A stretch of 54,891 bases of DNA, from contig LS998015.1 of assembly GCA_900498245.1 (NCBI GenBank), positions 3,342,086 to 3,396,976 on the forward strand, given 5' to 3'. Of the stretch, positions 34,509 through 43,972 are shown in pieces. The stretch is from Candidatus Zixiibacteriota bacterium. Its GTDB lineage: Bacteria > Zixibacteria > MSB-5A5 > GN15 > PGXB01. Position 1 is the first letter of the stretch. Every line of letters starts with the position of its first letter. Made by a program: the position numbers and the translations under genes. Below the pieces are notes generated by a model that searched no databases, was not told where the DNA came from, and was given only the letters and a program-made list of their open reading frames with translations.

Positions 34509-35074
34509 TATTGGGTCTTTGATTTTTGCACGGCCACGGCTTCGGTCAACCACAGCAATTCCTCAATAAAGGCCGCGGCCGATTTGTTGTAGCGCTCATC
34601 ATTAGGCGTGCCGTCATCATTAAAACTCTCCCGAATATTCATCACCGGAAAGCGCAGAGGGAGCGGAATCGCGCCCATCATCAATAGAACCAAGCGCAAC
34701 TGGGCCAGGGCGTTTAAACCGCCGAAGGGCCCTCCGGAGACGGATATAATCCCGATCGGCTTTCGCTTGAACTCCGGCAGAAGATAATCGAGGGCGTTTT
34801 TCAAAGGAGCCGGGTAACCGTTGTTGTACTCCGGGGTCACAATCACCAGTCCGTCGGCGCTGTTAACTTTGTCGGCGAATTCCTGAAGACGCGGCGGCGG
34901 ATCATCGCGTAACCGAAGCCTTTCTTCCATCATGGGGAAATTATATTCCTGAAGATCCAAAATTTCGGTCGTGACCCGGCCGGTTTGAGACAGATGTTTA
35001 TAAATAAACCGGGCTACTTTGGGGCTTTGTCTTCCCCGGCGGGTGCTACCCAGTATGATTGGCAGATAAAACAT
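34508..35074 (-). CDS. NADPH-dependent FMN reductase family protein
   Basis: A 188-residue flavodoxin-fold oxidoreductase. GSTRRGRQSPKVA binds the FMN phosphate, and TPEYNNGYPAPLKNALDYL is the family signature; VSGGPFGGLNA is the second flavin loop. Such proteins reduce FMN, quinones, azo dyes or chromate using NAD(P)H. The start at 35074 has GTGGAG 5-8 bases upstream; an ATG five codons earlier lies within that binding site. It is convergent with the trehalose operon and alone in its unit. Confidence 0.9.
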   Translation of the reverse strand: MFYLPIILGSTRRGRQSPKVARFIYKHLSQTGRVTTEILDLQEYNFPMMEERLRLRDDPPPRLQEFADKVNSADGLVIVTPEYNNGYPAPLKNALDYLLPEFKRKPIGIISVSGGPFGGLNALAQLRLVLLMMGAIPLPLRFPVMNIRESFNDDGTPNDERYNKSAAAFIEELLWLTEAVAVQKSKTQ

Positions 35075-35173
35075 TATGGCTCCACTCATCTACGTTTTCC
35101 GTCATAACACCGCCCGAGTCAAATGGTTCCTCTTTTTCTTCCTCAAAAAAATGAACCCGATAACCGCAAGCGG

Positions 35174-37480
35174 CTAAAATTCATATTTTATTCCCGCGAT
35201 CGGGAGGAACCCGATCTGATAATTTATTTTGACGCATTCCTCATCGACATCCCAGGAATAGGCCAGCACATTTTTTCTGTTATAAACATTCCACACTGAG
35301 GCATACAGAATTAAATTGGATCCATGGAAATTGAAATATCGGTCGACCCGCACATTTAGGGAATGATAATCGGGATAGTCAAGAGTATTGACATTATTGC
35401 GATCAATAATTTCACCACCATATCGTTCTGACAGATTCTCATCAAAAGGAGTATAGGGAGGGCCACCGGCGAAAATCCAACGCAAACTGATTTCCCACTT
35501 GTCGTTGGGGCGATATCCGCCTTCGACCCCGAAAAGTATTCCGTTTTCGACAACTCTTCGCCTCCAGACGCCATCGTAGCCGCGATATCTGGACCGTGAT
35601 AGAGCCGCGCTGGCCAATCCATATAGACCCCGCGCCATCTTTTTTTGAAGAGTCAATTCGCATCCATATGCCCGGGCGCGACCATTATCCCTGATAACCT
35701 GGTGGATCGACGGGTAATTCCGATATAGGACTTCATCGAGAATATATAACTCCGGCTGTGTCGGGTCGAGCGGCATATTGTGATAATCTTTGTAGTAGGC
35801 CTCCAATTTCAATCTGGTATCGTCAGCCAGGCTCAGACCCAGCCCGAGAATATAATGGCGGGCCATCGGCTCCTTCAAATAGCGATGCCCGGGGGCCTGG
35901 ACAAGCAAGTCCAACGGCAAGGTCTGATAGTAATCGCCGAAAGCACCGTTCAAATTCAGTAAAGAAGAAAGAACCCAGTCGAATGATATTCGCGCGGACA
36001 GATGAGAATGGGAATTATATCTGAAATATTCGTACCGGCCCCCGGAAGTTAAGTTAAACTGATGACCCAATCGAATGGTCACACTGGCAAAAGCGGCATC
36101 CTTGCGGGTTTTTGCTTTTTCGTCTATCCTAATTTCCTGCACGGAATGGCCGAGGTAATCATAGTGACGACCAATGAAATACATATATCTGTTTTCAATA
36201 AACTTGGTGTCAAAGCCGCACTTCAGAAAAAGATGACTGCTTATGGCGAAGGCACTGCTGTTGCGAAACTGAAAAGCCCGCTCCGCTGAATTGGTTTCGG
36301 ACTCCAAATTACCGCTTTTTGTCCAGAAGAAGCGATTATTCAATTTCGTGGAGACCAGAGAAGCCGAAGTATTCGAGTATCCCATCCGCCCCCAAAGGGC
36401 TCTCCAATTCACGCCGGCCGTAAATTCATTTCCTTTCCAGTTCCCCCAATCCAGACCCTTTTCGGCGGCTTCATCACGGCTGATATCAAAATAATCCTTG
36501 CCGCCGACGCCGATGAATGAAAGGTTGTTGGATCGGGAAATGTCGTACGATATCTTCCATTGCATATCGCTGTAATCGGGCACAACGTCATATCCCAGGG
36601 CATGAGCCAGTATATCAATGGAACTGTGCCGTAAGGAGAGAAGCCATGAGCCCCGCCTTTTCGGCAGGGGCCCCTCGCTTTCAAGCGAAAAGCCGGACAA
36701 ATCCAGAGAAGCCTGACCGTTAAATTCATCCCGATTGCCTTCGCGAAATTCCAGATCCGTCTCCGACGACAGCCGATCCCCGTACTCTGCGGGGAATCCC
36801 CCGGCCGAGAAATTGACGGCTTTCAGAAAATCGATATTAATTAAATTTATAGGTCCGCCGGAACTCCCTTTAATCGGGAAATGATTGATATTGGGAATTT
36901 CTATATTGTCCAGATAGTAGCCGTTCTCCAGGGCCGATCCGCCTCGAACCAGCAAGGCATTGTAAATATCATCCACTTTGGAAACACTGGTCAGGACGTT
37001 GACTATTCTGGAAATGTCGCCGAAAGATCCGGGCGACCGCCTGATTTCTTCTTTGGAGAAAGAAATATTGTTTCCGATCTCATCGGCATTCGATGAAAAA
37101 TAATCGGTCCGAACGACCATCCCTTTCAGCTTTATAGTGGTGGACTTCATTTCGGCATCGACAAAAACGGTTCTACCCGGTTTGACGACTATATCGGGAA
37201 TGGCCACCGGCTCATAGGCAATACTCCGGAAAAGCAGGACGACATTCCCGACTTTGATATCCCGCAAATGGAATTCTCCGTTTTTATCGGTGGCCGCGCC
37301 AATTTTCGTCCCGGATATCAGAACCGAGACCCCTTCAATCGGAGCTTTGGTTTGAATATCGATTACCTTTCCTCGGATGGCACCTCTCGATGATTCTCTT
37401 TTTGATTCGATCTGCGACCAGGTCGTGCATACCAAGAGAAATGAAATAAATATTGCGAAGAAGATTACTTTGAAGGACAC
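35174..37480 (-). CDS. TonB-dependent receptor with N-terminal carboxypeptidase-like domain
   Basis: A 768-residue outer-membrane receptor. The signal peptide is residues 1-22 (ending TTWSQ), followed by a CarboxypepD_reg-like Ig domain (about 33-115, with GAIRGKVIDIQTKAPIEGVSV), a plug (about 130-260, with LLVRGGSALENGYYLDNIEI), and a beta-barrel ending in the aromatic residue Phe (KYEF). This form is common in FCB-group bacteria. The ligand is unknown and no siderophore or SusD gene is adjacent. The start is GTG with GGGAG 9 bases upstream. It follows a MacB-type ABC exporter on the same strand by 145 bases, with its own promoter. Confidence 0.92.
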   Translation of the reverse strand: MSFKVIFFAIFISFLLVCTTWSQIESKRESSRGAIRGKVIDIQTKAPIEGVSVLISGTKIGAATDKNGEFHLRDIKVGNVVLLFRSIAYEPVAIPDIVVKPGRTVFVDAEMKSTTIKLKGMVVRTDYFSSNADEIGNNISFSKEEIRRSPGSFGDISRIVNVLTSVSKVDDIYNALLVRGGSALENGYYLDNIEIPNINHFPIKGSSGGPINLINIDFLKAVNFSAGGFPAEYGDRLSSETDLEFREGNRDEFNGQASLDLSGFSLESEGPLPKRRGSWLLSLRHSSIDILAHALGYDVVPDYSDMQWKISYDISRSNNLSFIGVGGKDYFDISRDEAAEKGLDWGNWKGNEFTAGVNWRALWGRMGYSNTSASLVSTKLNNRFFWTKSGNLESETNSAERAFQFRNSSAFAISSHLFLKCGFDTKFIENRYMYFIGRHYDYLGHSVQEIRIDEKAKTRKDAAFASVTIRLGHQFNLTSGGRYEYFRYNSHSHLSARISFDWVLSSLLNLNGAFGDYYQTLPLDLLVQAPGHRYLKEPMARHYILGLGLSLADDTRLKLEAYYKDYHNMPLDPTQPELYILDEVLYRNYPSIHQVIRDNGRARAYGCELTLQKKMARGLYGLASAALSRSRYRGYDGVWRRRVVENGILFGVEGGYRPNDKWEISLRWIFAGGPPYTPFDENLSERYGGEIIDRNNVNTLDYPDYHSLNVRVDRYFNFHGSNLILYASVWNVYNRKNVLAYSWDVDEECVKINYQIGFLPIAGIKYEF

Positions 37481-37530
37481 ACCCTCATGCTCCCAGCTAT
37501 TGACACGGAAACTTGGACTTTCTCCATTTC

Positions 37531-37559
37531 AATCTATATAACAGGACGAAAATTGGCAA
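37531..37559 (-). promoter_or_regulatory. Probable promoter of the TonB-dependent receptor
   Basis: Minus strand TTGCCA and TAGATT have a 17-base spacer, leaving a leader of about 44 bases. Confidence 0.45.
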
Positions 37560-37625
37560 GCGAATGTTGAAGAATTAGTGAATCGGCCGGCTATGTCGTA
37601 TGGCGGTACAAAACGGCCAATATGA

Positions 37626-39086
37626 CTATTCGGCGCGCAGGGCTTCGACCGGATCGACATGGGCCGCCCGCGCCGCCGGGTACAACCCCGCCAGGACACT
37701 TACCACAATCCCGATCGACAGAGCAATCAGTATGAGCCAGGGTGGTAGAGCAAATAATTCGGCCGCCGGTACGCCCTCTTTAATCATATAATACTGGGCC
37801 ACTCCGGAGGCGGCCCGGCTAATCAGCCATCCCAGTATGATCCCGGCGATTGCTCCGATCTCCCCGATAACGCCCGATTCCACCAGGAAGAGCAATCGAA
37901 TATCGTTATCATCGGCACCAAGCGATTTTAAGACGCCGATTTCTTTTTTTCTTTCTAAGATGGACATTACCATGGTATTAACGATCCCCAGCGAAGCGGT
38001 AGTCAGGGCAATCAGACCTATCAAGGCGAGAGCCATATCGAAATAGACAAACATCTTGCGGATCTGGTCAAATTGCTCGGCAAAGCTGAAGGCCCGGAAA
38101 CCCATTGCTTCCACTGAATCTTTTATCGGCTTGTACGGCATATGGGCGTCAAGGTCCAGGGTCACTTCGGGAAAACTTCGTCCTGCGGAATCTCCGGCCG
38201 CGGCAAAAATGGTTCCACTGCTCATGGCCTGGAAAAGTTGCGTTGGGTCGCTCGAAAATCCGGCGGAGTTGAAACGGAGGGCGGTTTTTGTCGGGACGAC
38301 AATCGATTCGATTTTTATTCTCCCCATTCTTTTCTGGGAAAGAATCCCGCATATCGTGAGCGTATCCGAAATCGTTTCCCGGGCATTCAGGAAGCCGTTC
38401 ATGAATTGCCTGGCGACTCCGTTGACCTCGGTTTGAATAAGACGATTTCTATATTTCGCGATAAGTAACGAATCAAAGTCGATAGTGTCGAAAAGGGCTC
38501 TTCCCCTCTCTCGCAATCCTTTGATGACATATCCAAGTCCGCTGTCAATCGTAGAAATCTTCATGGAAATTATCAACTGCTTGCCAAGCGCCGAGTCCGG
38601 GTCAGCAATGCCGATCTTTTTCAAAAATGATTCACTCAACATCGCCTGCGAAGTAGTATCACCGGAGAAGGAAACTCCGGCGCGAAGTTGCGAGAAGAGT
38701 TTGGTCTTAATCGCCCCGGCCGGCAAGGCCTGGGCTTTGACATCCACTATGGAATCACCCATCCGGGCCGAGACCGAAAAAGCATCATAGGGATAGGCCA
38801 GATTGACCCCGGGCAACTGGGCCAGACGTTCTATAGCGGCATAATCAAGGTTTTTTCCGTTGGCGGCGGCCGTATCGCTTTTTGATTTGGGATAAACTTG
38901 CATGGTGTTGAAAAGGCCCAGTTCGTCAAACTGTTTTGAAACGTACGCCTGATTGCCCGCCCCGAACGAAAGCATCGAAACAAAGGCCGCAATGGCGATC
39001 AAAACGCCCGAGACGGTAAGGAAGGTCCGCAACTTCATGCGCGTCAGGTTTCCCAGGGATACAATGATCAGGTCACGGAAGGTCAT
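37626..39086 (-). CDS. MacB/FtsX-type ABC transporter permease
   Basis: A 486-residue membrane protein of the mechanotransmission (MacB/LolCE) type: one N-terminal helix (about 20-40), a periplasmic domain of about 310 residues, then three C-terminal helices carrying the FtsX domain, with LERKKEIGVLKSLGADDNDI before the second last helix. Such permeases export macrolides, peptides or lipoproteins. Its ATG overlaps the stop of the ATPase gene as ATGA. Only one permease and no periplasmic adaptor lies here, unlike classical MacAB. Substrate is unknown. Confidence 0.9.
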   Translation of the reverse strand: MTFRDLIIVSLGNLTRMKLRTFLTVSGVLIAIAAFVSMLSFGAGNQAYVSKQFDELGLFNTMQVYPKSKSDTAAANGKNLDYAAIERLAQLPGVNLAYPYDAFSVSARMGDSIVDVKAQALPAGAIKTKLFSQLRAGVSFSGDTTSQAMLSESFLKKIGIADPDSALGKQLIISMKISTIDSGLGYVIKGLRERGRALFDTIDFDSLLIAKYRNRLIQTEVNGVARQFMNGFLNARETISDTLTICGILSQKRMGRIKIESIVVPTKTALRFNSAGFSSDPTQLFQAMSSGTIFAAAGDSAGRSFPEVTLDLDAHMPYKPIKDSVEAMGFRAFSFAEQFDQIRKMFVYFDMALALIGLIALTTASLGIVNTMVMSILERKKEIGVLKSLGADDNDIRLLFLVESGVIGEIGAIAGIILGWLISRAASGVAQYYMIKEGVPAAELFALPPWLILIALSIGIVVSVLAGLYPAARAAHVDPVEALRAE

Positions 39087-39787
39087 TGCCTTATTCCCTC
39101 TTCCGTTATTTTGCCGTAGTGCATTCGCATGACCGTATGAGCAAATTCCCCGGCCATTTCCAAATTGTGGGTCACCATGACAATGGTCAACCCGTCCCGG
39201 TTCAGATCCGCCAGCAACTGCGTAATCTGAAGAGTATTATCTATATCGAGATTGCCGGTAGGCTCGTCGGCAAAGAGAATTTCCGGGTCCTTAACAATGG
39301 CGCGGGCAATTGCCACCCGCTGTTGTTCCCCTCCGGACAAATCGGCCGGGCGATGCGAGATCCTGTCAGCCAGGCCCAATTTTTCCAGGACGGCTGAGGC
39401 CCGGTTTCGTCTCTCACGAGGGGATGTCCCATTGAAATAGAGAGCTGTTTCCACATTCTGCAGGGCCGAATAATGAGAGATGAGATTGAAAGATTGAAAA
39501 ATCATCCCCACTTTATGCCCCCGATAGGCGGCTAATTCTTTGCGCGACATCGAAGAAAGCCGTCGCCCCTCCAGCTCAACAGAACCGGAGGTGGGGGTGT
39601 CCAACCCGGCCATTAGGTTCAGAAGAGTCGATTTGCCCGACCCCGAGGAACCGACGATTGCCGCAAAATCGCCGCGATTCAGCCCCAGACTGACACCGTC
39701 AAGAGCCTTGACTTCATAATGCCCGCGACGATAATATCGCCGCAGGTCAACGGTTTTCATCCAGTAATCATCAGACATCCCGTCCAT
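39083..39787 (-). CDS. LolD/MacB-type ABC transporter ATP-binding protein
   Basis: A 234-residue ABC ATPase with Walker [10 protein letters not shown] (near residue 47), Q-loop FQSFNLI, signature [15 protein letters not shown], Walker [13 protein letters not shown] and H-loop VTHN, as in the LolD/MacB clade. In-frame ATG codons at 39787, 39778 and 39760 are possible starts; GAGG is two bases before the first and eleven before the second. It forms a translationally coupled pair with the following FtsX-type permease. Confidence 0.92.
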   Translation of the reverse strand: MDGMSDDYWMKTVDLRRYYRRGHYEVKALDGVSLGLNRGDFAAIVGSSGSGKSTLLNLMAGLDTPTSGSVELEGRRLSSMSRKELAAYRGHKVGMIFQSFNLISHYSALQNVETALYFNGTSPRERRNRASAVLEKLGLADRISHRPADLSGGEQQRVAIARAIVKDPEILFADEPTGNLDIDNTLQITQLLADLNRDGLTIVMVTHNLEMAGEFAHTVMRMHYGKITEEGIRQ

Positions 39788-40056
39788 GACCTCAAAGTCG
39801 GAAAACTAAAGCCTTTCAAATTTAATACAGGCGGCACGATTTTCATAATAGTTTATAAGACGAATTGGCCATGTAATGGTTGCATTTTGAATTAGGGAAA
39901 TTCGAATTATTATTATAATGTCCCTTTTAAATCCATAATCCCAACAATTTGCTTTTCTTTTAAATAAAAAATCCTAAATTAGGGGAAGAGTTTACCCGAT
40001 AACTGCAGCATACTTTTAATTTTTATATCGAATTGATGGCAAAATACAGGTTGTCA

Positions 40057-41313
40057 ATGACAAAAAACGAGCGGCAAAGGTCATATCTGCTGAAACCTAC
40101 AATATTAGCCATTATTATTGCAGTAGTGTTATCTATGCATCCGGCCGGCTCCGCACGGGCTATGGATTTGCGGGGGAGTATTTTTTCCGAATTTTATGGC
40201 TATAAGGAACCGGGGTTGAATCATTACCGTCCTTATGCCGGATTGAACGCCGATTTTGGCCTCTGGCGCGGAAAGAGAAGCCGTACTCTTGATTTATATA
40301 CCAATTTCCGCTGGACCACCGATCTGAAAACCAAGCTGGCCACCGACCCGCAGATTTTCTTTTATAATACTTACCTTCATCTCGCCAATGTTCCATCGCG
40401 AAGCCATTTTTACCTGGGTCGGCAATTCGTATATAACGGGGCCGGGAGTCTCCTGATGGATGGAATCAGGGCCAAGTATGTCATTGTTCCGCAGGCTCAA
40501 ATCGAACTGTTCGGAGGCAGCGCGGTTTCTTCGGCGGAACCGAAAAAAATTCGAAAAATCGCCGATTTCGGCTCGTTCGGCGGAAGACTTTCCATAAATC
40601 CGGACCGATCAACGAGAATCGGCTTAAATTTGCTCAGCCGCCGACTTGACGGATACAGTGAAATAAAACGGGCGGCTGTCGATATCGAACAAGTTGTCGC
40701 ACAATGGCGTTTTTTCGGGCGAGCCGCTTACAATCTCAATCGCTCCAGTATGGCGGAACTTCTGGGGAGAATTTCCTTTCAGCCGTATCGCTGGTATTTT
40801 GAGGGGGAATTCCTCTGGCGTGAACCGTCCGTTTCGGACAATACTATATTCGGCATAATCAATTACAATCGATATCGCGAATTCCGACTGAACGGCCGGC
40901 GTACCATAATAAAAAATTTGAATTTTGACGCCCGCTTAATGGGAACAATATTTGATAACGATAACGCCTGGAATCTCCAAATCGGATTTATCGGGGCCTG
41001 GTACAACATTGGCTGGCGTCATCAAACCGGTTACGCCGGCATCAATGACGGCCTCTTTCTCTTATTGAACCTTCGACTCAATGCCCGATGGGAAACCTAT
41101 GCCTCGGCCAATCTCGGTCGCTATAAGGTTCAGAAAGAACAGCCGGACCGAAACGACTCTTATTCTTCACAGGCCGGAATTCTTTGGCGGCCGGCAAACG
41201 GACTTACGGCCCGAGTCGAAGGGCAGTATCTCAAAAATGCCGTCATGACCGAGGAAACCCGTATCTATGTCAAACTCGCCAAGGATTTTTCATTTGGTCG
41301 CGGGGGGAGATAA
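40057..41313 (+). CDS. Outer-membrane beta-barrel protein preceding multiheme cytochromes
   Basis: A protein of about 418 residues with a signal peptide (hydrophobic LAIIIAVVLSM, cleaved near SARA-M) and then alternating aromatic and polar strands, such as SRTLDLYTNFRW, YWEGEFLWRE-like and FLLLNLRLNARWETYA, typical of a barrel of 16 or more strands. It ends DFSFGRGGR without the usual C-terminal Phe. AGG lies 6 bases before the chosen ATG; an ATG 21 bases upstream is possible. The cytochrome gene starts 6 bases after the stop, so it is likely the porin sheath of a cytochrome conduit. Homology to MtrB or Ext proteins is not evident by eye. Confidence 0.78.
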   Translation: MTKNERQRSYLLKPTILAIIIAVVLSMHPAGSARAMDLRGSIFSEFYGYKEPGLNHYRPYAGLNADFGLWRGKRSRTLDLYTNFRWTTDLKTKLATDPQIFFYNTYLHLANVPSRSHFYLGRQFVYNGAGSLLMDGIRAKYVIVPQAQIELFGGSAVSSAEPKKIRKIADFGSFGGRLSINPDRSTRIGLNLLSRRLDGYSEIKRAAVDIEQVVAQWRFFGRAAYNLNRSSMAELLGRISFQPYRWYFEGEFLWREPSVSDNTIFGIINYNRYREFRLNGRRTIIKNLNFDARLMGTIFDNDNAWNLQIGFIGAWYNIGWRHQTGYAGINDGLFLLLNLRLNARWETYASANLGRYKVQKEQPDRNDSYSSQAGILWRPANGLTARVEGQYLKNAVMTEETRIYVKLAKDFSFGRGGR

Positions 41314-41319
41314 TTTGCG

Positions 41320-42375
41320 ATGATAACAGGTATTCTGCTCAGTATATGGCTCGTAGCGGGGACCTCCGCCTTTCCCGTATATAATACGCCTGCCAATTTG
41401 GCGTCTCTCGATGATATAATTTTCTCCCACTCCCTGCACGCCGACAGCGCCGGAGTTGATTGTGAATTGTGCCACGGTACGGTATATAACAGCACGGCCG
41501 CCGCGGATGTCAATCTGCCGAAGATGAGCGTTTGCGGCAGTTGTCATGATGCCGTCAAAGACAGCACCCGTTGCGGCATGTGCCACCATAACGTGAAAAA
41601 ACCGTTTGGGTTCGGAAAAGTCGAGCGTTTACTAATTTTCAGCCACAAAGCACATCTATCCCGCGGTCAGGATTGTTCCCGTTGTCACTCTGATCTCGGC
41701 AAGCCGGGAACCGCCTTTCTGGAGCATTTGCCGGACATGAATAGATGCTACGATTGTCATGATGGCAAAAAATACCGCAACGAATGCTCCTTGTGCCATG
41801 CCGACAAAATAACCCTGAGCGATATTCACCCCTCCGACTGGCGCCACAACCACGGCGATCGGGCCACAAACAACCGCGAGTGGTGCAATATTTGCCACCG
41901 GCAGGAGTCGTATTGCACCGATTGCCATCGCGGCGATAATATCACAGGTCGAATTCATGATTTGAATTATCAATTCACTCACGGCCTCGACGCCCAGAGC
42001 AAATCGGCCGATTGCCGCAAGTGCCACGAAACAAAATCATTCTGCGATAATTGCCATAATGCCGGTCTGCGGATGCCCTTGAATCATTCCACCGTTTCCT
42101 GGCGCATTGAACACGGCGCGGCCGCCCGGAACGATGTCGAAAACTGCGCCTCCTGCCATGACAATTCCGACCCGACCTGCGCCCGGGGAGGGTGCCACCG
42201 CGATTTTGATGGTATCAAAGGAACCGATCCGCGAATACATATTGACAGCGGTCCCCTATCATCGCATGGGCCGTGGCATGAAGATGAGAATTACTATTGC
42301 TATCAATGTCATCTGAACACCCACCAGGCCGGACAGGGCTTCTGCGGCTACTGCCACGGCGCCGAGAGACGCTGA
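41320..42375 (+). CDS. Periplasmic multiheme c-type cytochrome (about 14 hemes)
   Basis: A 351-residue protein with a short signal peptide (MITGILLSIWLVAGTSAF) and thirteen CxxCH motifs plus one CX4CH (CARGGCH near residue 289). Covalent heme at each would give about one heme per 25 residues, at the dense end for the class. Many distal histidines precede the motifs (FSHSLHAD, FSHKAHL, FTHGLD), as in bis-His hemes. It is one base from the following cytochrome gene and 6 from the barrel gene. GGGGGGAG lies 9 bases before the ATG. Role: electron relay, probably across the periplasm or through the barrel. Confidence 0.93.
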   Translation: MITGILLSIWLVAGTSAFPVYNTPANLASLDDIIFSHSLHADSAGVDCELCHGTVYNSTAAADVNLPKMSVCGSCHDAVKDSTRCGMCHHNVKKPFGFGKVERLLIFSHKAHLSRGQDCSRCHSDLGKPGTAFLEHLPDMNRCYDCHDGKKYRNECSLCHADKITLSDIHPSDWRHNHGDRATNNREWCNICHRQESYCTDCHRGDNITGRIHDLNYQFTHGLDAQSKSADCRKCHETKSFCDNCHNAGLRMPLNHSTVSWRIEHGAAARNDVENCASCHDNSDPTCARGGCHRDFDGIKGTDPRIHIDSGPLSSHGPWHEDENYYCYQCHLNTHQAGQGFCGYCHGAERR

Positions 42376-42376
42376 C

Positions 42377-43909
42377 ATGAGAAAAGCAAAAATGATCATT
42401 TCGGCCAAGAAAGCACTCCGATTCGGCGGGCTCGTCATTCTCGGGCTCATTATTGCCGCTATCGCCGGCTGCAGCAATGACCGCAACCCCTCCTCTCTTC
42501 CCAGCACTCACCCTGCCGCCTGGATGGAAATATCATCGCAGGACTTTCACGGTAAAGTGGTTCTGACCAACGGCACGCAAAGTTGCATAAAATGTCATGG
42601 AAGCGATTTCAACGGCGGATTGGTCAATGTCTCCTGCATTTATTGTCATCAGAACAGCACCGATATGTGTGTTCACTGTCACGGCGGATATAACGCCAAT
42701 GATAAATCCGGTGCTCCGCCCTATGGCCTAAGAGGAGAAATCTCGGATAGTACCCTTGCGGTCGGCGCCCATACTATTCACCTGCACGGTTCCTGGATGG
42801 CCGGCGGTATGCCCTGCAATAGTTGCCACCATGTTCCGATATTTGTTTCCGACTCCGCCCATCTGGATTATGCTCCGAACGATGCTCATCCGCACACCGA
42901 TTCCATTGCGGAAATAACCTGGGGAGGTATAAGTGATTTGAGCGGGGGTGCCTCCTGGAGCCGTTCCGACAGCAGTTGCGCCGCCACTTATTGTCACGGC
43001 AATTTTGCCGGGGGCAAAAGCGGCAACAAACCCAATTGGACGAAGAAGAATCAGGCCAATTGCGGCTCCTGCCATGACTTCGGCGCCGACCCGGCCCAGC
43101 TTCTCTGGAAGCATTATTTTCATGTGGCCGCGGCGAGTCTGAATTGCGCCGACTGCCATGCCGCCACGGTTGATACATTTCTCAATTTTATCGACTCATC
43201 TTTACATGTCAACGGCGTTCCCGACACGCTCACGAGGGATGTCTCTATCTGCAATAAGTGCCACGGGCAAGGTGCCAATCAGTGCGTTTATTGCCACGGC
43301 GGTGTCGATAATCAGACCGGGGCTCCGCCCAAGGGTTTGCGGGGTGAAATTGCGACCACTACCCTGGCCGTGGGAACGCATACCGTTCATCTGGAGGGAC
43401 GAGTCATTTCTGACGGTATTCCGTGCGCCAGTTGTCATATTGTTCCGGCGACCGTCACATCACCCGGTCATTATGATGTTGACTCCGTTGCCGAAATTAC
43501 CTGGGGCGGGTTCAGCAATTTGAACGGCGGAGCCGCCTGGGACAGGAATTCGGCCGCCTGCGCTTCCACATATTGTCACGGCAATTTCTCCGGTGGTATC
43601 AGCACTACCCCTCATTGGGACACAAATGAGCAGGCGACGTGCGGGTCGTGCCACGATATCGGCAGTAACCCGGCGGCGCTTCTGGGTCGCCATCAGCAAC
43701 ATGTCACCGAAGAAAGCATCGCCTGCTATCAATGTCATGCCGCCACGGTCAATAGTTCAAATGCTATTACCGGGCCGGGGGCTCATATCGACGGCGTCTT
43801 TACCGTATCCTTCTGGAACGGCCAGGGATCATACAATAATACCACTCACCAGTGCTCCGGCCCCGGCGGGTGCCACGGTTCGGAAAACTGGTATTCCGGC
43901 GGCGATTAG
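42377..43909 (+). CDS. Multiheme cytochrome lipoprotein with internal duplication (Geobacter CxxxxCH/CxxCH type)
   Basis: A 510-residue lipoprotein with a clear lipobox (IAAIAGCSN, Cys at about residue 32). It has eleven CxxCH, two CX4CH (CAATYCH and CASTYCH) and one possible CX5CH (CSGPGGCH) at the C-terminus. Residues about 95-260 and 310-480 are a tandem duplication, each containing GAPP.GLRGEI, TLAVG.HT.HL, AEITWGG, TYCHGNF and CGSCHD. The CX4CH/CX2CH pattern matches the family first described in Geobacter sulfurreducens. Lipid anchoring suggests the outer membrane and perhaps surface exposure, as for OmcB-like terminal cytochromes. Confidence 0.92.
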   Translation: MRKAKMIISAKKALRFGGLVILGLIIAAIAGCSNDRNPSSLPSTHPAAWMEISSQDFHGKVVLTNGTQSCIKCHGSDFNGGLVNVSCIYCHQNSTDMCVHCHGGYNANDKSGAPPYGLRGEISDSTLAVGAHTIHLHGSWMAGGMPCNSCHHVPIFVSDSAHLDYAPNDAHPHTDSIAEITWGGISDLSGGASWSRSDSSCAATYCHGNFAGGKSGNKPNWTKKNQANCGSCHDFGADPAQLLWKHYFHVAAASLNCADCHAATVDTFLNFIDSSLHVNGVPDTLTRDVSICNKCHGQGANQCVYCHGGVDNQTGAPPKGLRGEIATTTLAVGTHTVHLEGRVISDGIPCASCHIVPATVTSPGHYDVDSVAEITWGGFSNLNGGAAWDRNSAACASTYCHGNFSGGISTTPHWDTNEQATCGSCHDIGSNPAALLGRHQQHVTEESIACYQCHAATVNSSNAITGPGAHIDGVFTVSFWNGQGSYNNTTHQCSGPGGCHGSENWYSGGD

Positions 43910-43972
43910 GCGCCCGCAACAATTCTGGCTGAATAATCTGAATTAATCGCTGGATTATTTTGGAATCGACGG

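Noticed and set aside
39841-40032. Promoter for the barrel-cytochrome operon
   Set aside because: TATAAT occurs near 39918 but no -35 with acceptable spacing was found, so I do not call a site.
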